From Ophiothrix spiculata (lineage: Eukaryota > Echinodermata > Ophiuroidea > Amphilepidida > Ophiotrichidae): DNA of 28,032 bases. The notes beneath the pieces were generated by a model, which saw only the letters and a list, made by a program, of their open reading frames with translations, searched no databases and was not told the origin of the DNA. Position numbers and translations under genes: made by a program. Location: the NCBI GenBank assembly GCA_000969725.1, contig JXSR01S067735.1; one strand, written 5' to 3'. Shown one piece after another: positions 9,278 to 21,200 of the stretch (position 1 is the stretch's first letter; every line of letters starts with the position of its first letter).

Positions 9278-12200
9278 CTGTAATTGAAAAGATATAAATG
9301 TTACAGAGAGCATATTCCCAAAAGTTAGACCGTTCATCAAAACATTATAACTCAAACAACAGACATTCATTATAGATCATTACTATGATTGGCATATCAC
9401 GTGAATAAAAAAAAAATGTGCACGGATTAAAGATGATCTTGGCCAAATGTTGTTTTAGTAAAGCAAATTTAATTTTCTTTCAAATGCAGAAAAAATTATA
9501 GAAATCGGCTGAAAAATAAGCTAGATATGACCAATTTTATAAGTACCAGGTGTCCCAAAAAATGGTTACATGTAGAAAAATGACAGTGTGCTAAGACTAT
9601 AGTAGTTAGAGAAACGAAACTTTACACAAATTATTTTACAACCCACTTTTAGATACCCGTAAAATTTTGATATCACAGCGTTATCAATTTTTGCGTTATC
9701 AACAAAGGTAGATACCTATGTCAGAAACGCATTTGTTCAAAATTCAACAAAATAATAAGCATACACGTTTTGTGGTATTTTAATGTGTATTTTTTTCTAA
9801 TGATCGTGATCAGATTTATATTAAACCAAATTTGATAAAATTGAACGAGAATTCTCTTTTAGAATATCTATTATGCAAATTACGGATACCTGCATTCCGT
9901 GCATTCCAGAATGCGTTGTTTATATTGAACCTGTCAATCAAGTTTGGCGCGAAAGTTGATGAATACGCATAAAGCACAATTTACATTTTCATGCGTAACA
10001 TTACTGTTTAAACTGCAAACTTGTGTAAATTTTGAAAAAAAAAATCTTAAATTTACAGGACATGTTTAATTTATAATTTTCTTTATAGTAGCAAAAGTCT
10101 GATTTACATTTAGAAATAACAGAAATAGCAACATTTTGAATCGGTTGCCATTTTTGCCCAAAATCAGATTTCGACATAATTTTAGACCTGTAGTAATTTA
10201 TGACGTCATAATTACGTAAAAAATAGTCAAACTTTCATGATTTTGGTATCAATGGGAAGAAGAAACTCTACCCTATACTATGGTATGAAACAACCTTACT
10301 TTAGACATGTCAATTTCAAGTTTACATGGGGTTGAACGAGGGTTAAAATTACATCAAACGAATATGCTTCCGATTTTGTTGAATTTTGAACAAATGCGTT
10401 TCTGACATAGGTATCTACTTTTGATGAAAACTCAAAAACCAATAACGCTGTGATATCACAATTTTACGAGTATCTAGTAGAGGGTAGTAATACAATGTGT
10501 GCTAAGTTTCATTTCTCTAACTGCTAAGGTTTAGGCACACGGTCATTTTTCTTCATGTAACCATTTTTTGGGACACCTGGTACACCTCTTTTTCCTTCAT
10601 TCCAATGGGATTTATACACATTAAACTTGTGCTTATCATTGCCTATGATAGTGTACAATTGCTGTGTTTGATTTTCCTAATTAATTTAACTATTAAGGAT
10701 CTGTTCAAGATTTTCTAAATGTCATAACAAAACTTTTTGTTTGTTTTACATTTCAAGAAGAAAAAAATACAGAAAGTAAAACTATGATTCAGCCCATGTT
10801 TCTGTCCATTTCATATGCTTTTGGTTAATTCATTTGACCATGTTGACCAAATATTATGTCTTTCATATATACACTTGTGCAATATTTAATCATGCAATTA
10901 ACATTACTACTTATTGATGAAATGTTTTAATTATGTTGTGTACATATTGTTTTATTTACAATGCCAGTTCCACCATTAATTAAAGTTACATAAATAATGA
11001 TGACAAATCTCTAACTTCTTTGCTTTCATCATAATGCCATAACCCATGATTGTGATAATGTAATATCTTGCTTAACCGTGTAAATCCCATTGGAATGGAA
11101 GAAAAAGAGATGCACTTACAAAATTGATCAAATCTTATTTATTTTTCAGCCGATTTCTATCATTTTTTCTGCATTTGAAAGTATATTAAATCTGCTTTAC
11201 TAAAACAACAATAAATTTATGAATTGGTGCTTAAATCAAGGTCAAGGTCATCTTTAATCCGTGCACAATTTTTTTGATTCATGTGGTATTTATATCATTG
11301 GTGGAACATTAGAACCCTGAATGAGGGCAAGAATGTCACTACCAGACTATTCAATACAAATTTGGATTGGAAGTTTCATTTAAAGGAAAGGTAATGGTTG
11401 TATTTTCTATGTTTTGTGAAAACAACAAATAAATTATAAAGTAATCATGTAATTTGTTTTCTTTACAAATACACTGGTGGTCAAAAGTGTTTGCGAACAA
11501 AACCTTTAACCAGCCATCTCTCGAGAACCGTTCATCATTTGCGGCATTTTTTCCCAGATTTTATATTTTACAAATAGATCTAAAGAACTCAAAAGGAATT
11601 ACATTCGCCGCATTTGAAAATATGACGTGCTAAATATACTGCATACTTTCTTCAGCATATTCAAAAAACTGAGTTTAAATACATAACTGCACATTTTGTT
11701 GGAAAACTTGTTGGATAACCTGAAAATGTTCTTTATGGTTACATGGCGAGTATTGAATAATTAACTACATAGGTACATATCAAAAAGTGTGTGTGTGGTG
11801 TATTTGTATATGGTCCAGGAAATCAGCCATAAAGAAATTTGCTTATGAGTTGAGTATTCCATTTTGTGATAATTCTTAATTGTTCATATGGGGAGGGCAT
11901 TGTGCCTGTACAGTGGAAACATGCAGTTGTTGTCCCTATACCAAAGCAACATCCACCAACTATTGATAAACTAAGACCAATATCACTTACCTCAATATTT
12001 GTTAGCAGAAGGGTTTGTTACTAAGTGGCTGCTGGATGATATTGAACACAATATTGATTTGCAGCAATAATGTAAAACATATTTCAACCTCTCACTATTT
12101 ATATTCATTGCTTCATTTTCTTTTTCAGGGTAGGGAGAGGAGTCGCAACATTGGAACAGTGGCACTTATGGATTTCTCGAAGGCTTTTGATCTAGTTGAC

Positions 12201-15200
12201 AATACCCTTCTTATTGGCAAGATCATTGACAATGGAGTTTGTAGGTTCATCGTTCCTTGGATTTGTGACTTTTTACGCAACAGCCTACAGTGTGTTAGGT
12301 ATAATGTCCTTTTAGATTATGTTGAATTACATGCTTGTGTTCCCCAGGGCACAAAACTAGGCCAGATTGGTTTTGAAATTTTAATAAACGATGCTGCCCT
12401 TAATTCTACTAGTAAATGCTGGATGTTAATGATTTACGTTTTGCTGATAATTATGATGGAAAACAGATTAGTGCTTTTACAAGAAGACCTTTATAATTTC
12501 TAAATGGGCTTTCAATAACAATTTGAAATTAAATCCCAGTAAGTGTCAAGCACTGGGTTTATCCTTGCCTTGCAACTTTTTTGTGTTTGTGGTGCGTCAT
12601 TCCAGTTTGGGATGGATATGTTTATAATGCTTGTTATTTAATTGCTGCTATGTATATTGTATTTTTTCTTGCTATCTATATTGTTTTCCTATTTTCATTG
12701 CAAGCCTGAATAAAAAACAAACAAACAAACAAACACTCCAAATTGCATTTACAAGGCAAACCCCAACACAACACGACTTAAAAATTGGAACTGAACCACT
12801 TGCATACCTCACTGATGCTAAGGTTCTGGGTCTGTGGCTTCAAAATAACCTTAAATACGATGTCCAGATGGACAGTGTTGTGAAGAAAGCTAATTCCCGG
12901 TTGTTAATGCTGTGGAATCTTAAACGCTCTGGTTTCACCTCCAGGGTTCGTACACCTTGGAGCCTTTAAAATTCAAGGACTTTTCAATGACTTTCAAGGT
13001 CCAAAAGCATGATTTTCAAGGACTTACCACAGCATAATTTGCAGTATGCTGAACTCTTATTCCTGCCGACATCAATCCACTCGCTAAATTTGGGATCAGT
13101 TAGCCATAAATTATCAATTTTCAAGGACTTTCAAGGACTCTGTGCAAATTTCCAGGACTTTCAAGGCCTTGAAAAGGTGTTTTCAAATTCAAGGATTTTC
13201 AAGGACTCTCAAGGACCGTACGAACTCTGCACCTCGGAAGAGCTCAGTGCTGTATACAGTGGGTACGTCAGATCAATTCTTGAGTACGTTGACGTGGTTT
13301 GGCACTCAAGCATTACAGCCAGTCAGTACATTGAAATTGAATCTACCCAAAAAAGAGCCTGCAGAATCATCCTAGGCCGAAATTACACATCCTATAAAAA
13401 TGCACTGTATATTTGTAAACTTGACACTCTATAATGTAGGAGGGAGGAACACTCTCTTAGGTTTGTTGAAGGGCTTTCTCAGTCCAATCATACCAGTTTT
13501 CTAATCCCTCCTACCACGGGGAGTGTCATGGCTGTCTCCTACGGATCAATTAGATCTCTCAGTTGCCTGCCTGGACCAATAGATTTCAAAACAGTCCTGT
13601 GCCTTATTATGTGAGTCTCTTGAATTTGAATACTGTAAAACAAGAAATATTTGATAGCAATTTAATTTCACTAATACCCCAAAATCAATCAAAATTAATT
13701 TGCCGCTAATATTAATAATGTACAATTATTTCAATGGGCTGCTGATGCACTTAGTGAAATTAAAATGCCGCCAAAAACCCCAGATTCTGAAATTCGCAAA
13801 ATTTTCTTTCTGCAAATATTTCTTGTTTTACAGTAAGTAATCCTGGGTTGGTTTTTGCAGTAACATTTTTATTGCACTTTTAATTTAAGAGTTATTGTGT
13901 AGTTGAGATTTTTTATGATATATCATTTATGAATAATGTGCAATACACCGTGTTGATACATGGCTTTTTGTTAGGAAATAGTGTAATTGGCGCAATTTTG
14001 TAATTTTTATTACTTGTTATTTATCAATTTGTATGTATTTAATGTGAAATGTTAACTATATCTGTAACTTTAAATGTTCTTTTAAAATTGTTAATTTCAT
14101 GTAATTTGGCCTACGGGCCACGAATATGAAATATTAAAACATTCAATCAATCAATCAACCATTTTCATGGATGTGGAAGATTGAATGTCAGATGACACAT
14201 GGATTATTTATATTTGTACAGGGTGTCCCAATAAAAATGCATCACTTTTATTTTTGATCATATCTCAGAAACCAATAGACAAAACTTAAAACTTTTTTCA
14301 TATTAATAATTAGTATAGTTTAGTCTTTCATCGGTGAAATTTTGAGCAAAATCTGTCGAGCCGTTCTTGAGAAAATTAGAATTTTGTAAGAAGACCCAAT
14401 TTTATCCCATTCCAATGGAGTTTACCACAGTAACTCATATTTCCAACTATTATCGATCTGACATGACCATCTTACAACAGTAGTAGGCCTACTCTAAATG
14501 GAAAACTCATTTTATTCATTGATAAACAACCTCACAGGAAAGCAACTACAAAACAACAACAATAGCAATAACAACAACAACAACAACAACAGAAAAATTT
14601 AGAATTTGAATAAACCTGATCAAAACTTACAAGCTTGTTTGACCACACTCAACTCCCATCATCGTCCGGGATGTAGAGCGTATCATTGGACCTTGGATCA
14701 TGCCCATAAGAACACAAAGGTACCTGGAAATTGATTGTGGACATGTGAAAGGCAGAGTTGCTTGAAAGTAACTTGAAATTGTACCAAAATTATACAACGT
14801 GAGCTATCATGGACTAACGGACATTCAACTGTTCACAAGAAGTTAATAACTGCTTCGTTATTTTGATTTGAATATGTTGACAATGTTATATTCTTAACTT
14901 GTTTTCTCTGTGAGTGCCAAGTGACAATCATAAAGATTTACTTTTTTATGAAAAAAGCTCAACACGTAGAAGACACCAAATATTTTTGAAATAGACTTTG
15001 CATTAAAGGAAATCTGTACCTTGGTTAAGTTTGCTTGCGAAACCGTGAACTGTTTTTTTTTAAATTTAACTCTGCAAAACAGCAAAACCTACATATTGAA
15101 TTACGGGTGCTACTTTCAGTGCCGAAAAAGATATCAACATTATGTTTTAATATCTGTGCTATATTTTGTGTTATCTAGATGTCTGTTTTGCAGGTTTAAA

Positions 15201-18200
15201 ATAAATTGATCAATAGTAACCAAAGATGTGCATTATTACTGCAGTAAACCCATTGGAATGGAGTAAAATCGAGTCCTCTTACAAAAGTCTTGTTTTCTCA
15301 AGAACGGCTCGACGGATTTTGCTCAAAATTTCCTTGATTTAAGACTAAACTAAACTAAGTGGTATTATGAAGAAAGTTTTTATTTTCAATTATTGGTTCC
15401 TGAGATATGATCAAAAATAAAAGTGATGCATTTTTATTGGGACACCCTGTACATATGGTACCTATAAAAAAAAACTGAATTTTTTATGAGTCTGGTCGTT
15501 TCATATAATAATTAGGTTTTTGTCCGTAATATTTTAGCGTGCGCAAATACTTTTGACCGCTAGTATACATTCTAATCATTAATCAGATTGATAACTGCTC
15601 TTTACTTGGACAATTTTACAAAAATAATGCACCTTGCGTTAAAGTCATAGTTGTCCATCTGGCTTGCCCAGCTATGCATTTAGAGCGCAGACATCTCCCA
15701 GCATCTACACAAGGCGCACAATTTCACTTGCATCAAGTAATACACAGTTATTAATGTAAGGCCAAAAAATATGTTGTGTTGCTTTCAGCTTGCAACAAAA
15801 AGAAAAAGAAAAAAATAGGGCTGGGAAGCATCCAAATTTGCTCAGAGTGGGTGTTTTATGTGAAAGTGTTGGAAAATACACCAAATTTGGCACTTTGGGT
15901 GTTTCAGAAATTCCACTTGAGGGCAAAAATTATTCTGTTTTTGCCTATTCACTCACCTCTCTGGCGCCGCTGCTGCCTGCCATCTTCTGTTGGTTCACAA
16001 TTGTCTCTCTCACTATATAAGGAAAACAAATAAAATCACTTTGAGTTCATGTACATTTCCTCCAGTTTTAAAATCACAACCATCTTTTGAAAGCTTATAA
16101 ACCACCCACATATATTTGACCCATCATATCGAAAGGTACCTTAAGGATACCAAAATGAAAATTAATTTTTTGGTCTCATCTAAAAGATTATATTTTAAGC
16201 TTTAAAATGACACCTTGCGTTTGGTTATTGGATGTTCGATTGCAAAGTTACATCCAAATTGGTAAAAGGCATCGGGCTGATTAAGAAAACTATAGTTCTG
16301 AGATAATAGAGTTTAAAGTTTCTGTACTGGTAAAACTTGAATGGAGAAAGGATCATCATTTTTAAAACATTTGTCTTATGTTTTTGATGTTGGAACCTGA
16401 TTAATACGATAGAATACATTTCAAAGGTAACGTTTCTGATGAAATTTTAAATTCCACCTTGGACGTGATTTTTAACTATGCTCAGCTTGCTTCAATGGGC
16501 CTGTATCTCTTGATTTACTATGCCGATTTTAAGGTACCTTTCGATATGATGGGTCACATATGATATATGAGAGTTCACAACAAACCTCCAATGAAGTTGA
16601 ACCCTTGTCAATTTTGCTTTATTCCAGTGTCAAAAAGGGATCCCTTTAGCTTTTATTACAATTACGTATTCAAACACGGCACAGAGTTGTTCATCGCGAA
16701 TCAACAACGAAGCATCCATGCGTCTGCGTATTTTTATTGCGCGAGGGTGGCTTTAGCCGCCCAAGCGTGATAAAAATACACCGACGCATAGGATGCAGAG
16801 TTGTTGATTCACATTGAACGTGGCTTTAGCCACCTGAGCATGATAGAAATACGCCAACGNNNNNNNNNNNNNNNNNNNNNNNNNNNNNNNNNNNNNNNNN
16901 NNNNNNNNNCGTAGAATTATAATTATAATTATAATATTCTAAATGTTTTCAATTTAACAGATAGGCCTACACATCTTCATAGTTAGCATAATCTGAAGTG
17001 CAAAGTGCTAATTTGTGAAATTATGTCTGCTGCTTTGATGTTTTCAATTTTCGACCAAGCACTGGGCTTTAGCATGTACACGCGATTAGGAGTGTGCCGA
17101 CTTATGTGTACTGCGTAAACGCACTTCCGTAAACGTTTTGCCGTGCGTGATGCACTAATTTGAATATCAACTGTGGATTCATCACGAATCAACAAAGGTA
17201 TGCTCCTGTATAAGGAGATACAGTGAGTTGTTGAACGCTGGTTCAGAAAATGTAAAACTGTAAAATGTAAAAATGTCAGAAAATATAAAACTAAAAACAC
17301 TTGACATGCACATTTCCAATTGGACTACATTTACTAAACGTTAGTTATAAATCATTTTTGAGTTTTAAAAAAATATTAATTTGTAAGGATTATTCTGTCA
17401 GAATACATTATTTGCATGTATTTTACTTTGCATCTTAAAATGAAAAATGCAGACCATACAGAGGGTTCATAGTTAACGATCACAAAGACTGTTCATGGAG
17501 TTTGCCAACTTCAAGGAGACATTGTTGAATGATTTTTAAACATCAAAATTAAACTTCCTAATCATGCAACGTATAATTCAAAGTTTCTCACATACACAGA
17601 TAGGGTGATGCATTCAAAGATGGTCTACAATATATTCAATTATAGAAATACATAACAACAAGAAAACTCAATAATTTCATTTAAAGTTTCCGGCAATTAA
17701 GTAATCTCTATCTGGCCTGGGTTCATGATCTTCTGGCATCTACCCTTCTAACCAAAATCCCTTGCTATATAAACCAAAGTAATTATAACCAAGAAAATGC
17801 ACTCTGTTACAATAACTTAAAAATTACCTCATATTCTATAATATTGTCCAACAGTGTTTTGAATCATGTACACATGTATTAATAGGCCAAATTACTGACG
17901 CATTAATGTCATGTTTTGTACAATCAATTCTACAATATTGACAGTATTTCAGCTCATTTTATTTCAGCCACAAGAAACCATCGTGCATTTGCTTACAAGA
18001 ACATTTACAATGGCCTGGATCATTTTGCCATTCAAAACTGATGGACAGTCATTCTATCAATGGTTATATTTTATCTTCACATATTATTATGTTTCAAATA
18101 AACTTTGGATACAAACTGATGATATGAATGCAGCCTCCGCTAACCAGGCATTGTGACAAGCACAAGACATTGGGAAGTACGCAACGCCGTTTCCAATCAG

Positions 18201-21200
18201 TAATTCACAATACTGCGAGATAGTGGTCACCTAGAAAGCATTGTGCATTTGCGTAAACTGCATACACGATTTTTTTATACAAGGCTCTGAATTTTCATAT
18301 TCAAAATTTATTTTAAGCAATATTAATAGGCTGCATAGTTTGTACTTCGAGATTTACAGAGTACTTTTTCTTGTCACACTCCCAAGCATCTGGGATCTCG
18401 CTGACTAATGGTTTATTCAGAGTCTGTCGATATGCAACGTACAACGTCCATCGACCCGCAGTCTTTAAAACGCGCTATTCCTTGTGTATAGCGCATGTAA
18501 AGACTGCGCGTCGATGGGCATCGATCGATGCATATCGACTCTGAATAAACCATCAGGCTTCCTTAACAACATGTCCTTATTTGTTGCCAGAGGAGGGCAA
18601 TACACATTTTTCTTCATCATTGTCATCAGTTTTCCTATAGGTTTAATATCTAGACTTTTCACATGGCAATAGATTGTCAGACACAAGTTAGTGCAAGAAA
18701 GTCACATCTGCAAGAGCTGCCATTTTTCATAAATTCACATTGCACACTTTTTGTCCAAGCTTGGGTTAGAGGCTCTTGAAATAGTTCTTCAGGTGAGAGT
18801 TGAATAAAAATAACATATGGCAGCCATTGCGGGTTAAGACTTTCTTGCACTCAAACAACACCTGATATTACTTCAAAATGATGGAAAGAGCCTCAAACAA
18901 GACATGAAATTTTAGATTTTTCTCTGAATGCAACACGTGCAAGAAGTCATTTGATAGAATCCCTTGTGCTATGGTTTTTACAGAAAAGGCATTGATTTAC
19001 TGTACAAAATGAGGTATCAATATCGAAAATAATGCTCAGATTTGATAAGTTTAGATATTAATTTCAAAAATGAATTCTACTGAACACTATATTTTTAAAA
19101 AATTCATCACTTGGACTGGTGGCAAATAAGGAAGAGGAACAAACAAGGTTTAAAAGTTAAACCAGGTTTAAAGTTAGACCGGGTCTAAGTTAAAATTTCT
19201 ATAGCTATAAAAGGACCTTTTGTGTCATTTTCGAACTGCAACCACTTTCAAAATTAAAGATTCAGCTTCAAATCTTACAAACAACACAAAATATGAAAAT
19301 ATTGGTTGAGGAAAATATATTTATCTGTGATACAAAAACTTAAACCAGGTCTAACTTTAAGTCTGGTCTAACTCTTAAACCTCTTTTGAACATATGGACC
19401 TCAGTAAATTACCTTCTTTGTGGCCTTTTGCGCCGTCTGCCCTCTTTACCATTTTGTTTCTTGTTCTTGGCCACCTTCTCCTGTTCATCATCACTGTAAT
19501 CTACACATTCAGGTGGGGGTTCTTCATCATTCTTCCAAGAAGCATCGGAACCTTTTTCTCTGAGAACAACAAGATGGATGAAAAAACAACACAAGATATC
19601 TCTAATTGCTCCTTATCTTTAACAAAGTGGTGTAAGAGTAACACATTAGCATAAAATGCACCTATTGAGTTTTGCAAGTGTAATAATACTTGAATGGCTA
19701 CTAATGGGCCTTAACATGAGGATTTGATTTTGTGATCCTAAATGCTGTTATGATGGGCATCATATTTAAGCTAAATCCCTCACAAAATTAAAATCTCTTT
19801 CAGCATAACGGAATGCAAATTGAGCAACCTAATTCATACACGATAAAAAAATAATATTGCATCTTTTGAAGCACAAAAAGGCCACAACTTTGTGAAGCTC
19901 GGCCAGCCGCAACCTGGCCATAGCCTTAATTTTCCAAGATGGCAACCGCTGGCTTGATTATGCACCTCTTAATAATTTCAAAACATTTAGTGAATATTTT
20001 ACAATAATCTTGAGGTGAACAATCAAACCTATAGTCGCCATTTTGGAAAATTAAGGCTGTGGCCAGGTTGCGGCAGGCTGCACAAAGTTGTGGCCAAATT
20101 ATGGTCTAATGCCTTTTATAAGCTTTTATATGGCCATCAAAATTAAAATTCAAAACTATGCTAAAATAAATAAATCATAAATCACCACGAACTATAACAA
20201 TGTAACATTTACTGGAATTTTCAATCCACTCTGCACACTTTATATTCTTGCATTCTAATTGGCTAGATGACAACCCTTAGTGTATGAACATTGAGCAACG
20301 CACAAACTCTTCTCTTTGAGTCAAAAGTCAAACCAAAAGAAGGGAACAGGCTCGCTTTGAAAAGAGGTACATCAAACTTTGTACAACAATATAGCAATAT
20401 AGTAGAATCTCACTTATTCTTTTTGAAACAGCTCTTCGGGGGGAGGGGGGAGAAGAGGTACATCAAACTTTGTACAACAATATAGCAATATAGTAGAATC
20501 TCACTTATTCTTTTTGAAACAGCTCTTCGGGGGGAGAAGAGGTACATCAAACTTTGTACAACAATATAGCAATATAGTAGAATCTCACTTATTCTTTTTG
20601 AAACAGCTCTTCGGGGGGAGGGGGGCGGGGGGCAACCTATTCTTATTTGTACTCCCATACTATCCTCTTGTTCCAGCTTCAAGAGAGGCATGTTGCTCTT
20701 AAATTTCAGTGCCAGTTAAGTCTAACCCTTTAATATCACAAATGTCAAAAAACAAATGCAAGAGTTTTGAAAATTTTATCAAACTTACTCTTTCAATTTG
20801 TCAGTGAATATATACGCTGTAATGTCTTTTATGTGAGGAGCAAAGAACACTGGCATGTTAAGAATCACCTTCTGGTTGACGATGTCTTCGGCAGAATTGA
20901 AAGCGACAGAATACATGGGTGACACTACAGGGCCAAACACATCAAATATCTGAAACAAAATGGAAGATTGATGATAAATACCAAACAACATATAAAGCAA
21001 AATTAACAGAGATATGCATGGGAGCAAAACAACAAATACTGGAAAGCCAACTTAGCATTATATTCCGATCATTATGGCTGTTTCAGGGTATCTGTTGCTT
21101 AGTCCAGTAAGGAAGAGAGCCATGTGCTTATAAATCAATTTATTGGACAGTGTAAGCAAAAAAGTTCAGAGTGCAGGGTCTTATTATTTATAATTGTGAC

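Larger units (their letters stand above)
11890..14160 (+). mobile_element. 5'-truncated CR1/L2-like LINE, ORF2 reverse transcriptase remnant
   Basis: Translated fragments in order are IVPVQWKHAVVVPIPKQ and IDKLRPISLTSIF (11896-12000), VALMDFSKAFDLVDNTLLI (12161-12217), HACVPQGTKLGQIGFEILIN (about 12330-12390), KIGTEPLAYLTDAKVLGLW (12783-12838), VKKANSRLLMLWNLKRSGFT, YSGYVRSILEYVDVVWHSSI (13256-13315) and QKRACRIILGRNYTSYKNAL. These cover RT motifs through the thumb and C-terminal part. The catalytic YADD region is degraded (LMIYVLLII around 12425-12450), and stops and frameshifts occur. Three later insertions break it. It ends in ATTTGGCCTACGGGCC, TATGAAATATT and (TCAA)n at 14143-14158. Confidence 0.85.
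11472..15565. mobile_element. Tc1/mariner-type element bloated by nested insertions (4.1 kb)
   Basis: CACTGGTGGTCAAAAGTGTT at the left and the complement of TACTAGCGGTCAAAAGTATT at the right are typical mariner-like TIRs, and both are flanked by TA (11470-11471 and 15566-15567). Between them lie a LINE (11890-14160) and another long-TIR element (14219-15449). The remaining mariner-type DNA is only about 0.6 kb and shows no transposase frame, so the host copy was probably a short non-autonomous element. Confidence 0.68.

Noticed and set aside
9096-9370. Frames on both strands overlapping the start of NAF1 exon 8
   Set aside because: They are shadows of the proline-rich coding frame. One of them runs back through the splice acceptor into the intron.
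14630-14720. Acceptor/donor-like pair on the minus strand near an open stretch, considered as a NAF1 exon
   Set aside because: It lies wholly inside the 14219-15449 transposon, and its peptide is unrelated to NAF1.
17720-17765. Minus-strand peptide MPEDHEPRPDRDY considered as a NAF1 exon
   Set aside because: The only usable acceptor gives the wrong phase after exon 6, and there is no nearby donor.
17997-18037. 41-nt minus-strand segment between AG and GT that also fits the phase needed between NAF1 exons 6 and 8
   Set aside because: Its acceptor has a poor pyrimidine tract, its donor (CTT|GTAAGC) is weak, and its peptide has no resemblance to NAF1. The segment at 16012-15957 has much better splice sites and a fitting Glu-Pro/Arg-rich peptide.
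17911-18156. 81-codon plus-strand frame with hydrophobic residues
   Set aside because: AT-rich codons alone give a hydrophobic protein. It lies antisense in a NAF1 intron, with no domain or splice context.
20362-20634. Tandem repeat considered as a CRISPR-like array
   Set aside because: The units are contiguous with no unique spacers, and the sequence is eukaryotic.
20410-20691. 93-codon minus-strand frame with a 28-residue internal repeat
   Set aside because: The repeat is the translation of the 84-bp tandem DNA repeat, whose period is a multiple of three. There is no sign of selection on the protein.
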